32,765 nt of DNA from Dehalococcoidia bacterium. GTDB lineage: Bacteria > Chloroflexota > Dehalococcoidia > UBA2247 > RBG-13-53-26. Of this stretch, positions 19,091 to 27,837 are shown in pieces; the first letter of the stretch is position 1, and every line of letters starts with the position of its first letter. The notes beneath the pieces were generated by a model. It made no database searches. It was not told where the DNA came from and saw only the letters and a list, made by a program, of their open reading frames with translations. A program made the translations under genes and the position numbers. The DNA is taken from positions 1 through 32,765 of the forward strand of contig JAFGCL010000198.1 in the NCBI GenBank assembly GCA_016932645.1. The letters run 5' to 3'.

Positions 19091-20313
19091 CAGAGCATAG
19101 AGTGAGGCGTACGTTCGAGATCGAGAAGACCTGCCCCCGGACCGGAGCGCGCGCCGGCTTCATCACCACGGCTCATGGTGTTGTTCCCACGCCGGCGTTC
19201 ATGCCCGTCGGCAGCCAGGCATCGGTTAAGGCGCTTACGCCGGACGACGTCAGGGACGTCGGGACAGAGATCCTCCTGAGCAATGCATACCACCTCTATC
19301 TCCGGCCGGGCGTTGATGTCGTCGAGCAAATGGGCGGGTTGCACCGGTTCATGGGCTGGGATGGCCCCATCCTGACCGACAGCGGCGGGTACCAGATCTT
19401 CAGCCTGGCCTCGCTGCGTCGGGTGGATGACGAAGGCGTGGTCTTCCGGTCACATATAGACGGTAGCGAGCATTTCCTCACGCCGGAGGGCGCTGTGCAG
19501 CTCCAGCAGAGACTGGGGGCCGACATTATCATGGTCCTGGACGAGTGCCCGCCCTACACGAAGGAGAAGATGTCGGTCAGGAGGGCCATGGAGCGGACTC
19601 TGCGCTGGGCTGAGAAGTGCGTGAAGGCCCATCGTGGTCGGGACCAGCAGCTCTTTGGCATTGTTCAGGGTGGTGTGTTCTCCGATCTGCGGCGGGATTC
19701 GGTGGCATTCCTGACGGCGCTGGGTTTCCCGGGGTATGCCATCGGCGGTCTGAGCTTGGGCGAGACGAAGAGCGAAACACTGGCCATGGTGGAGGAGACG
19801 GTGGCGTTTCTGCCGACGGACAAGCCGCGGTATCTCATGGGGGTGGGATCGCCGGAGGATCTGGTGGAGAATGTAGATAGAGGGGTGGACCTGTTCGACA
19901 GCGCATTGCCGACGCGGACGGCCCGGAACGGCGCGCTCTTTGCTGCGTCGGGCCGCATCAACATCCACAATGCCGGATACAAGGGTTTGGACCAGCCCAT
20001 TGATGCGGGCTGCGATTGCTACACCTGCCAGAGGTTCTCGGCGGCCTATCTGAACCACCTCTTCAAGAGCAAGGAGTTATTGGCCTACCGGCTGGCCACC
20101 ATCCACAACCTGCGCTTCGTCATGAGGCTGATGGAGCGAATGCGCCAGGCAATCGTTCAGGGCGGCTTTGGCGAGTTCCGAAGGGAATTCCTGGAGAACT
20201 ATCGCACGACCGACGAGGGTGTGCGGCTGGCCCAGAAACAGCGCTGGCTAGAGAGGTCCGTGGGTGTCCACGACGAAGGCGACGGCCCCGAAGACCCCGG
20301 CGTTGTCGCCTAG
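19087..20313 (+). CDS. tgt: tRNA-guanine transglycosylase
   Basis: LLSNAYHLYLRPGVDVVEQMGGLHRFMGWDGPILTDSGGYQIFSL, IGGLSLGETK, CDCYTCQRFSAAYLNHLFKSKE. GTGA overlap with the upstream stop. Confidence 0.97.
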   Translation: MTEHRVRRTFEIEKTCPRTGARAGFITTAHGVVPTPAFMPVGSQASVKALTPDDVRDVGTEILLSNAYHLYLRPGVDVVEQMGGLHRFMGWDGPILTDSGGYQIFSLASLRRVDDEGVVFRSHIDGSEHFLTPEGAVQLQQRLGADIIMVLDECPPYTKEKMSVRRAMERTLRWAEKCVKAHRGRDQQLFGIVQGGVFSDLRRDSVAFLTALGFPGYAIGGLSLGETKSETLAMVEETVAFLPTDKPRYLMGVGSPEDLVENVDRGVDLFDSALPTRTARNGALFAASGRINIHNAGYKGLDQPIDAGCDCYTCQRFSAAYLNHLFKSKELLAYRLATIHNLRFVMRLMERMRQAIVQGGFGEFRREFLENYRTTDEGVRLAQKQRWLERSVGVHDEGDGPEDPGVVA

Positions 20314-21234
20314 CTCGCTGGAGACGATCCGCACCACGCTGGCCGGGAACTGGAAGGCTCTCTCAGCAACCACTTTGCGCGCCGGTTTGAGCAGCATCTC
20401 TCCCATCTTGCCCATGCCTCCGCCGACGATGATCATCTCCGGGTTGAATATATTCACCAGGTTCACCATCCCCACGCCCAGATAAGTGGCGGCCTTGTTG
20501 ATGATGGACAAAGCTGCCGCGTCTCCCTTGTTGGCGGCGGTGGCTACCGTCTGAGCAGTGACGAACTGGGCGTCGCCTTCTGCAATCTCCAGGATGGCGG
20601 TCTTTGTCCCCTGGGCGATAAGGCGCTGTGCTTCCCGGGCGACAGCTTTGCCGGAAGCCAGCACCTCGAGACAGCCGATGTTGCCGCAAGCACACCGCGG
20701 ACCATTGACGTCGATGGTCATGTGGCCCAGCTCGCCGGCGCTGCCGGAAGAGCCGGAGTAGAGCTTACCAGCTATGATGATCCCGCCGCCTATGCCTGTG
20801 CTCACCGTGAGGTAGATCAGGTTGTCTACTCCTCTTCCCGCCCCAAAGCGGTGCTCGCCCAGAGCGGCAGCGGTGGCGTCGTTGATGACGAAGGTTGTTA
20901 CACCAGTGGATAGCTGGATCTCATCTTTCAGTGGGATGTCACGCCATCCGGGGAGATTCGGGGAGGCTGTGACTATACCCTTCTCGGAATCGATGGCCCC
21001 GGCGACAGCGATGGCTATGGCGGAGAGGGACGAGTAGGGAAGATCAGCATCCTTGACCAAAGTGGTGGCTGTAGTGAGGATGCGCCTGATGACCGGTTCG
21101 ACGCCCTCCTCGGCCAGGGTGGGGCTGTATTCGCGGGACAGGAGTTTACCATGCGGAGTGATCAGCGCCGTGACGATCTTGGTGCCGCCGAGGTCCACTG
21201 CCAGCACGGGTTTGCCTGCGGCCGATTCAGCCAT
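20248..21234 (-). CDS. ROK-family sugar kinase (glucokinase-like)
   Basis: VLAVDLGGTKIVTALI, TVSTGIGGGIIIAGKLYSG, GELGHMTIDVNGPRCACGNIGCLEVLASG. Confidence 0.95.
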   Translation of the reverse strand: MAESAAGKPVLAVDLGGTKIVTALITPHGKLLSREYSPTLAEEGVEPVIRRILTTATTLVKDADLPYSSLSAIAIAVAGAIDSEKGIVTASPNLPGWRDIPLKDEIQLSTGVTTFVINDATAAALGEHRFGAGRGVDNLIYLTVSTGIGGGIIIAGKLYSGSSGSAGELGHMTIDVNGPRCACGNIGCLEVLASGKAVAREAQRLIAQGTKTAILEIAEGDAQFVTAQTVATAANKGDAAALSIINKAATYLGVGMVNLVNIFNPEMIIVGGGMGKMGEMLLKPARKVVAERAFQFPASVVRIVSSELGDNAGVFGAVAFVVDTHGPL

Positions 21235-21317
21235 GATGAAGGGTATTATAGTCCCGAAGGGAGAGGGGGATCAATGAGGCAGTTCAGGAGAGCGAGGACA
21301 AAGGTCGACGAAGCGGT

Positions 21318-21512
21318 TCAATCTCTGATTCGTACGCGCCGCTCTTCGGCAATCCACAGATGCCCCTTCAGGGGTTCATCTGGAAGCATAGGGATCAGGC
21401 GGCTGAGGCTGCTCAACACATTCGCCTTGTCTGCGCGCTTGAGCCAGAGCACGACTATGCCAGCGTGCTGGGCGTGAACGGCCGGAGGCCGGGATGTGTC
21501 TGTGTTTTCCAT
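21318..21512 (-). pseudogene. Small ORF resembling the C-terminal half of a DUF5615/PIN-like toxin-family protein (probable remnant)
   Basis: MENTDTSRPPAVHAQHAGIVVLWLKRADKANVLSSLSRLIPMLPDEPLKGHLWIAEERRVRIRD. The HAGIVVL...L.G.L.I.EE.RVRIR pattern fits that C-terminus, and the catalytic N-terminal half is absent. Confidence 0.45.
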
Positions 21513-21516
21513 GTCA

Positions 21517-22296
21517 CTACCGCGCAGGCGGGAATCCGGTCCGTCTTCCAGACGTCCGCAGGCGCCGCTTCTTCTCTGCCACCACCATGATCTCCATCTC
21601 ATCGAGGTTGATCATGCCTCTTCGCCAGTCGCCCGCGGTGCCGCCCCAGATGTGGAGCACGTTGAGGCCCGCCGTCCGGAACAGCAGCGTCAGTTCCGTG
21701 GGCATAAAAGCGCGCTCCCTCATGGCCGATATCACGCCGGGGATCGAGACATCCGAGACCTCTGAGAGTGTGAGTGGGTCGAAGGTATTCTTCCCCACAT
21801 CTGCCTGGGAATGGCCTCGCGCCATGCGGTATCCGTTGAGGACGGTGAACAGGCATCGCGCCCCCGGCTTCAAGGCCCGGGCGACTCCGCGCAAGATCGC
21901 CAGCGGCTGCTCCAAGGCGTCGTCCCCCCTCCCCAGCAGCCCGAAGGCCCCCTCGCACAGGCAGATGACGGCATCGAACTGCCGCCCCAGTTGCATGCGG
22001 GCGGCGTTGGCGTGCACCAGCGTGACCGAGACCCCAGCTTCTTCGGCGCGCTTCCGGGCCTCCGCCAGCATGCCGGACGAGATATCCACGCCGGTGACCG
22101 TGTAGCCCCGGCGGGCCAGCTCAACGGCGTGCCGCCCGGCGCCGCAGCCGACATCGAGGATCGAGGCGCCGCGCTTGAGCCGCAGTTCCTTGATGAGGAA
22201 ATCGACCTCGTTGACTGTGTTCTTGGTGAAGCAGTTGTCCATGTAGACGGGAGCATGGCCGTCGAAGAACTTCTCCCAGTCGTCTCTTCTGTGCAT
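21517..22296 (-). CDS. Class I SAM-dependent methyltransferase
   Basis: ASILDVGCGAGRHAVELARRGYTVTGVDISSGMLAEARKRA. ATG at 22296 with SD AGGAG. Confidence 0.93.
   Translation of the reverse strand: MHRRDDWEKFFDGHAPVYMDNCFTKNTVNEVDFLIKELRLKRGASILDVGCGAGRHAVELARRGYTVTGVDISSGMLAEARKRAEEAGVSVTLVHANAARMQLGRQFDAVICLCEGAFGLLGRGDDALEQPLAILRGVARALKPGARCLFTVLNGYRMARGHSQADVGKNTFDPLTLSEVSDVSIPGVISAMRERAFMPTELTLLFRTAGLNVLHIWGGTAGDWRRGMINLDEMEIMVVAEKKRRLRTSGRRTGFPPAR
21522..21536. repeat. Short dispersed repeat core GCGCAGGCGGGAATC (second copy at 31542..31556)
   Basis: Exact 15-nt match between the two loci; overlaps the 3' end of the methyltransferase ORF. Confidence 0.6.
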
Positions 22297-22430
22297 ACCA
22301 GAGGCTCCTTTCTTGTCCAGGGCAGAGGTTCTGCTGGAATACATTGTGATGTTTCTGAGAAGTGTACGATGCAGGGGCTGTGGAGATCAACACGAATGTC
22401 GCTGGTTGGGCTTTGAGGGATATGGTACAA

Positions 22431-22460
22431 TTAAGGCGACTTAACTTAAGCCAGCTTAAG
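22431..22460. promoter_or_regulatory. Candidate metal-regulator operator (overlapping inverted repeats) upstream of the dtxR-feoA/feoB operon
   Basis: TTAAGGCGACTTAACTTAAGCCAGCTTAAG contains TTAAG-n4-CTTAA, CTTAA-n1-TTAAG and CTTAAG-n4-CTTAAG. A possible -10 TACAAT sits at 22426..22431. Confidence 0.6.
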
Positions 22461-22479
22461 CGGCAATAGGAGGGGGAGA

Positions 22480-23391
22480 ATGGGAAGCGAGAGAGTCGAG
22501 GAATACCTGGAGGCGATTTTCAAGAGGCAGGCCAAGGAAACGCCTGTCTCGACCTCCGCCCTGGCCGAAGATCTGAAGGTCTCGTTACCTGCTGTCACGG
22601 ACATGATGAAGAGGCTCCAAGACAGCGGTTTCATTGAGTACGAGCCAAACAAGGGGGTTTCGCTCACCGGCGAGGGCCGCCAGAAGGCGGTGTCCATTGT
22701 CAGGCGTCATCGGCTCTGGGAGAGATTCCTGACCGACATCCTTGGCCTGAAGTGGGATAAGGCGCATGAAGAAGCCTGCCGTCTGGAACACGCCACTTCT
22801 CCTGAGACTGAAGATAGGCTGGCTTCACTTATTGGAGATGCCGACACCTGTCCTCATGGCCACCCTATCCCGGACAAAGATGGAAATGTGCCGGAGCAGG
22901 GTGTAAGACCGCTTTCGGATTTCAAGTCACGGCAGAAGGTGTGCATATCGGCCATAGCCAGGGAGGACGCCGTCGTGTTGCGCAAGGTTGAGAAATTGGG
23001 GTTGAAACCCGGGAGCGTGGTATCCATCGATAGCAAGGGCAGCGGAGGATCCATGAAATTGAAGTTCGGCGATCGGAAGCTGGTGGTGGAAGGTGATATC
23101 GCGGAAGATCTGCTGGCGACGCCCTTCGTTGGCGAGGAGAGGGAGGTCAGTGCCGAGGAGGCGGTGCCCATAAGCGCGCTCCGCGCTGGGGAGTCAGCCG
23201 TCGTCAAGTCATACGCGGGTGGACGGGGAATGTTAGGTCGGTGTCTGTCTATGGGATTCACGCCGGGCAGTCAGGTGAGAATGATCGAGAACTACAGGAG
23301 AGGCCCGATATTGGTCAGTGTCTGCGGCTCAGAAGTGGCTCTAGGGAGGGAGATAGCAGGGCGGATCATGGTGAGCAGAAAGAGGCCCTGA
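22480..23391 (+). CDS. DtxR/MntR-type metal-dependent regulator with C-terminal FeoA-like domains
   Basis: N-terminal winged helix VEEYLEAIFKRQAKETPVSTSALAEDLKVSLPAVTDMMKRLQDSGFIEY..., then FeoA/SH3-like segments VCISAIAREDAVVLRKVEKLGLKPGS and VPISALRAGESAVVKSYAGGRGMLGRCLSMGFTPGSQVRMIENYRRGPILVSV. Confidence 0.92.
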   Translation: MGSERVEEYLEAIFKRQAKETPVSTSALAEDLKVSLPAVTDMMKRLQDSGFIEYEPNKGVSLTGEGRQKAVSIVRRHRLWERFLTDILGLKWDKAHEEACRLEHATSPETEDRLASLIGDADTCPHGHPIPDKDGNVPEQGVRPLSDFKSRQKVCISAIAREDAVVLRKVEKLGLKPGSVVSIDSKGSGGSMKLKFGDRKLVVEGDIAEDLLATPFVGEEREVSAEEAVPISALRAGESAVVKSYAGGRGMLGRCLSMGFTPGSQVRMIENYRRGPILVSVCGSEVALGREIAGRIMVSRKRP

Positions 23392-25394
23392 TGGCATCTG
23401 ATGACGATGCGCCTGTGGTGGCGCTGGCGGGATTGCCCAATGTGGGCAAAAGCACAGTATTCAACCTCTTGACTGGCCTGTCCCAGCACGTCGGCAATTG
23501 GCCAGGAAAGACAATAGAGCAGAAGACTGGTGTGCTGCACGACAATGGCCTGACTATTCAACTGGTTGATCTGCCAGGCACATACAGCTTGACTGCCAAC
23601 TCCGTGGAAGAGCAGATTGCCAGAGACTACCTGGTGAAGGAGAAGCCGGATCTGGTAGTAGCCGTGCTGAATGCGGCCAGCATGGAACGCAGCCTGTATC
23701 TGGTGGCTGAACTCATCGAACTTGCGCCGCGGCTGGTGATCGCTCTGAATATGACCGATGTGGCGCGGCAGGAGGGGACGAAGGTCGATGCCAAGGCGCT
23801 GGAAGCAGCCCTCAACATAACAGTCGTTCCCATGGTGGCCAGCAGGAACCAGGGAGTGAAGGACCTGGTGAAGGTGATCGGGCAGGAGTACAGCCAACCA
23901 ACCGTCGCCCGGGTAGTGAGGCATATCGAGTCGGGCAGCGAAACCGAGGCTGACATATCCCACATAGCGCGACTTCTTACTGATGAGGACACAGCCCCCT
24001 ATCCCAGGCACTGGGCGGCGACGAAATTGCTGGAAGGGGACGAGCAGATCAACAGGCTGCTACGGGAGCGCGTATCTGAGGCCAGATGGTCGGAAATCGA
24101 CAGCTTCCTCAAGGACAGGGAGTCGGCTGCCATTGTTATAGCCGGACTGCGGTTCGACTGGGTGAGGAAGATACTGTTGACCGCTCAAGAGAAGCCGCCG
24201 ATAGGACAGGTCTCCATAACCGAAAGGCTTGATCGGGCCGCTACCCATCCCCTTTTTGGCCTGATCATACTGCTGATGGTAATGGGCCTGGCATTTGCGG
24301 TCGTGTACGGCATAGGCGTCCCTGTGCAGCAGTTCCTCCAGGTGAGTGTTGTTGAGAGAATGCAAGCGTTGGTGTTCGGCGAAATGACCTTTCTACCGGG
24401 CTGGCTGCAGGGACTTCTGGGTGATGGCATTCTTGGTGGCGTGGGGATGGTTTTGACCTTCGTGCCGATACTGTTCCTGTTCTTCGTGGCGTGGGGATTC
24501 CTGGAAGACGTTGGATACACGGCCCGGGTAGCTTTCGTCACCGACCGATACATGCACGCGATAGGACTACACGGCAAGTCGTCTCTGCCTTTGATGCTGG
24601 GCTTTGGATGCAATGTGCCGGCGGTTATGGGGACGCGCATCATCGAATCCAGGCGGGCTCGCCTGCTGACTGTGCTTGTAGCTCCTCTCATTCCCTGCAC
24701 CGGCAGGATGGCGGTGATTGCGGTGATCGCAGCGGCGCTTTTCGGCGGACGGGCGATACTGGTGACGGTCGGGGTCATTGCCTTGAGCCTTGTCGTTCTG
24801 GCGCTTCTCGGCTTCTTTCTGAATCGCTTCGTCCTTGGGGGCAAAAGGGCAGCGTTGATGATGGAGTTGCCCCTGTACCATTCGCCAAGTCCGCGCACCA
24901 TAGGATTGGGGGCTTGGCAACGTACGGCGGCCTTCATTAAGCGTGCCGGAACAGTTATCTTAATCGTATCCATCGTGGTTTGGGCCTTGTCATATTTCCC
25001 GGGAGGCAGTATCGAGGAGAGTTACCTGGCGGACATCGGGAGATGGCTCGAGCCAGTGGGGAAACTGATGGGGCTGAATTGGCAGGCCATGGTGGCCCTG
25101 CTTACAAGTTTCGTAGCCAAAGAGAACACCATCGCAACATTGGGTGTCCTTCTGGGACAGAATGAAGCCGGGCTCAACGAAGCGCTCAGGGCAATGTTGA
25201 CGCCGGCCGCCGGCATAGCGTTTCTGGTGGCCCAGGTGCTCTTCGTTCCCTGCGCGGCCACGGTTGCCTGCATCCGGCAGGAGACCGGCAGTTGGCGGTG
25301 GATGGCCTTTTCTCTAGGTCTGCAATTGGTGCTCTCGCTGGGCTTGGCCATCGTCGTGTTCCAAGTGGCAAAGCTGGTCGGAGTGGGGGTCTGA
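23391..25394 (+). CDS. feoB: Ferrous iron transport protein B
   Basis: VVALAGLPNVGKSTVFNLLTGLSQHVGNWPGKTIEQKTG, VDLPGTYSL, LGFGCNVPAVMGTRIIESRRARLLTVLVAPLIPCTGRMAV. TGATG overlap with the regulator. Confidence 0.97.
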   Translation: MASDDDAPVVALAGLPNVGKSTVFNLLTGLSQHVGNWPGKTIEQKTGVLHDNGLTIQLVDLPGTYSLTANSVEEQIARDYLVKEKPDLVVAVLNAASMERSLYLVAELIELAPRLVIALNMTDVARQEGTKVDAKALEAALNITVVPMVASRNQGVKDLVKVIGQEYSQPTVARVVRHIESGSETEADISHIARLLTDEDTAPYPRHWAATKLLEGDEQINRLLRERVSEARWSEIDSFLKDRESAAIVIAGLRFDWVRKILLTAQEKPPIGQVSITERLDRAATHPLFGLIILLMVMGLAFAVVYGIGVPVQQFLQVSVVERMQALVFGEMTFLPGWLQGLLGDGILGGVGMVLTFVPILFLFFVAWGFLEDVGYTARVAFVTDRYMHAIGLHGKSSLPLMLGFGCNVPAVMGTRIIESRRARLLTVLVAPLIPCTGRMAVIAVIAAALFGGRAILVTVGVIALSLVVLALLGFFLNRFVLGGKRAALMMELPLYHSPSPRTIGLGAWQRTAAFIKRAGTVILIVSIVVWALSYFPGGSIEESYLADIGRWLEPVGKLMGLNWQAMVALLTSFVAKENTIATLGVLLGQNEAGLNEALRAMLTPAAGIAFLVAQVLFVPCAATVACIRQETGSWRWMAFSLGLQLVLSLGLAIVVFQVAKLVGVGV

Positions 25395-25402
25395 GAGGGA
25401 GG

Positions 25403-26059
25403 TCAACGTAGGTGCGCCAGTCTCAAGCGGATGGCGTCGTAGCGGCTGGTGATGTTGAGCTTGGAATAGAGCCGGGTTATGTGGTTCTTGACGGTCTTCT
25501 CCTCGAGCGAGAGTGCCTGGGCGATATCGGCATTGCTGCGGCCGTCGGCGATGAGTTCGAGGATTTCGGTTTCTCGCTCGGTGAGCGGCTCGACCGGTAT
25601 GAGGTCCGGCAAGGGATTGACACCCGGCTCATCCGAAGATAACTCTACCAGAGCTAGCGCCACGGCCGGGGATGGCGCGATCTCCTCGCCTGACGCTACC
25701 GCATAGACCGCCTTCAGCAGCTCATCGGGATCAAAGCGGCTGTAGACAAGGTATCCCCTGGCTCCGGCATGCAGAGTGCGTGCCAGGGTCTTGGCGTCTT
25801 CGGTGACGGTCAATATCAGTATCTTTGCTTCGGGGTGGCTGCGCAGTATCTCGGTGGTGGCGTCGATACCGTCGATGATGGGCATCCGGATGTCCATGAG
25901 AATAACATCCGCACGGTTCTTCTTCATCCACTGAATGGCCTCGGCCCCGGTAGAGGCCTCGCCGGAGACTTCGAGCGCCTCCTCCGCGTCCAGCAGGCTG
26001 CGCAGGCCTTGGCGAATCACAGGGTTGTCGTCGACGATGAGGAGTCTGGTTTTGGCCAT
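25403..26059 (-). CDS. NarL/FixJ-type response regulator (LuxR HTH)
   Basis: RLLIVDDNPVIRQGLRSLLDAEE, ADVILMDIRMP and LTERETEILELIADGRSNADIAQALSLEEKTVKNHITRLYSKL. Confidence 0.96.
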   Translation of the reverse strand: MAKTRLLIVDDNPVIRQGLRSLLDAEEALEVSGEASTGAEAIQWMKKNRADVILMDIRMPIIDGIDATTEILRSHPEAKILILTVTEDAKTLARTLHAGARGYLVYSRFDPDELLKAVYAVASGEEIAPSPAVALALVELSSDEPGVNPLPDLIPVEPLTERETEILELIADGRSNADIAQALSLEEKTVKNHITRLYSKLNITSRYDAIRLRLAHLR

Positions 26060-26062
26060 TCT

Positions 26063-26120
26063 CAACCCCCTTGCCCCAACTCTTGGGGGATTAAGAGGAA
26101 AACTCTGGGGGACACCCCCG
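26063..26120. repeat. Dispersed palindromic repeat, copy A (in the spacer between the kinase and regulator genes)
   Basis: TCAACCCCCTTGCCCCAACTCTTGGGGGATTAAGAGG...GGGGGACACCC, related to copies near 29884 and 31431. CCCCAActcTTGGGG is an inverted repeat. Confidence 0.75.
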
Positions 26121-26239
26121 GTTCCCCCGGCAGGAGCTTCTCCTGCACCTCTTTCATACTTCATCCTTCATCATTCGGATTAAGGTAAACCCTCAAACTA
26201 CCGGTCCGCCCAAGGCGGTCTTCACCTGATCGTTCGCGA

Positions 26240-27448
26240 TCACTTAGGCGGGGGCAGCGGAACGGTAATCAACAAGCGAGTCCCATGGCTGCCGTCGACA
26301 GAAAGCTGGCCGTTCAGTTGCTCAACCCTTTCTTTCATTCCCGATAGGCCGTACTTGCCCCTGGACATCAGCGAGAAGACTTCAGCTGACGGGTAGCCGA
26401 TCCCTTTCCCATTGTCGGCAACCTCAAGGCGCACTTCCCCGGTTTGAAGTTCGAGGGAGACACCGACCTCCGAGGCGTTGGCATGCTTGCGGACGTTTTC
26501 AAGGGCCTCGGACAGGACGCTTCGCAGATTGTGGCTGGCCAGGAGTGGCAGAGTCCGGTCGTCGCCCGACGCTGCGAACCGGGCCCTGATGCCCGTAGCA
26601 TTACTCCATTCCGTCACGATGCGCGACATCTGGGACGCGATACCCGAATCCTGGCCCTCCGTCCGCAAGTCATGAATCATCTCCCTAATGTCCTGAGTGG
26701 AACGCTGACATACACCTTCAATGTACTGGGCCTTCTCTTTGGCTGCCGGTGAGACGGCGTGCCTGCCGAGAACATGAGCCTCGAGGGCGAGACCGTGAAG
26801 TGTCTTGAGCACGGTATCATGCAGATCCCGGGCGATCCGGCTCCGCTCCTCCAGAAGGGTGCGCTCCCGCACCAGGCTGGCGCTGCGGCGGCGCTCTCTT
26901 CGTGCCTCCTCGGTGACCAATCCCACTGACAGTGCTATGAAGAGCAGAAAGATGGCCCAGAAGGCGTAGCCAGTCCAGCTGAATTCCGATCCATACTCCG
27001 AGACTCGGTAGAGCATGGCTGCGGTCAGACCGGCAACGAAGACACCTTCCATGATCAGGCTGGCCAGGAGGCCGAAGCGGACGGCTGCTTCGATAATGAC
27101 GAAGGCAAAGGCACCGTAGGCGGCCGTCTGGCCTTGCAGAAACTGGAAGATCATGGCCCAGGCGAAGGCCGCCACCAGAGCTTGGCTCAGGACTCCCAGG
27201 AGTACCTGCCTTTGGATGGTGATGATGCGCCGGTTCAGAAAAGCGGCGATGGCGGACCATACGGCAAGAAGAACGGTCAGGACGACTACGGTGATGGTGG
27301 ACACGGGGTTGTAGGCAATGCCCATGGCTATCAGCACCGGAACTCCCAGCCAGTGTACGACTATGAAGATCCATTCCAGGCTCTTCATGTCCTTAAGACT
27401 GCGTTCGCCTGAAAGAGACGTCAGAGTCGCGCTGAGATTCACTGTCAC
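26240..27448 (-). CDS. Sensor histidine kinase, NarX/HisKA_3 type
   Basis: Several TM helices, RSRIARDLHDTVLKTLHGLALEAH (HisKA_3), LEVADNGKGIG...GKYGLSGMKERVEQLNGQLSVDGSHGTRLLITVP. Confidence 0.95.
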   Translation of the reverse strand: MTVNLSATLTSLSGERSLKDMKSLEWIFIVVHWLGVPVLIAMGIAYNPVSTITVVVLTVLLAVWSAIAAFLNRRIITIQRQVLLGVLSQALVAAFAWAMIFQFLQGQTAAYGAFAFVIIEAAVRFGLLASLIMEGVFVAGLTAAMLYRVSEYGSEFSWTGYAFWAIFLLFIALSVGLVTEEARRERRRSASLVRERTLLEERSRIARDLHDTVLKTLHGLALEAHVLGRHAVSPAAKEKAQYIEGVCQRSTQDIREMIHDLRTEGQDSGIASQMSRIVTEWSNATGIRARFAASGDDRTLPLLASHNLRSVLSEALENVRKHANASEVGVSLELQTGEVRLEVADNGKGIGYPSAEVFSLMSRGKYGLSGMKERVEQLNGQLSVDGSHGTRLLITVPLPPPK

Positions 27449-27606
27449 CTCAGATCAAGTCGGCACGCATGGTGCGGAAAGCTGACTATATTGTACACGA
27501 TCGAGGCCGTTGCGTCTGTGGACGGCAGAATAGGGATCAAGGTCTCAAGACGGCGGCAGGATTGGCGCTACATATTGGTGTCAACAACGGAGAACTGAGG
27601 TTGAAG

Positions 27607-27837
27607 ATGAACTGGTTTGAACGACATCTGAACTGGACTACGGTGGTGACATTGCTGGTGGCATATGCGGCAATGGCCGTATACGTCGGATTGTTCGAGA
27701 TGGGTGGGTGGAGATGTGTACTGGTTGCCTGTCTGATCCCTCTGCTACCTTGCGGATGGGTCATCAAGAAGAAGTCACAAAGCCCTTCCGGTGGCTTGCT
27801 GTGGTATGCGCAACATCTGCCGTCTGCGGATACGTGA
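27607..27837 (+). CDS. Small membrane protein (MNWFERHLNWT-type), possibly the 5' part of a frameshifted gene
   Basis: MNWFERHLNWTTVVTLLVAYAAMAVYVGLFEMGGWRCVLVACLIPLLPCGWVIKKK. Confidence 0.55.
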   Translation: MNWFERHLNWTTVVTLLVAYAAMAVYVGLFEMGGWRCVLVACLIPLLPCGWVIKKKSQSPSGGLLWYAQHLPSADT

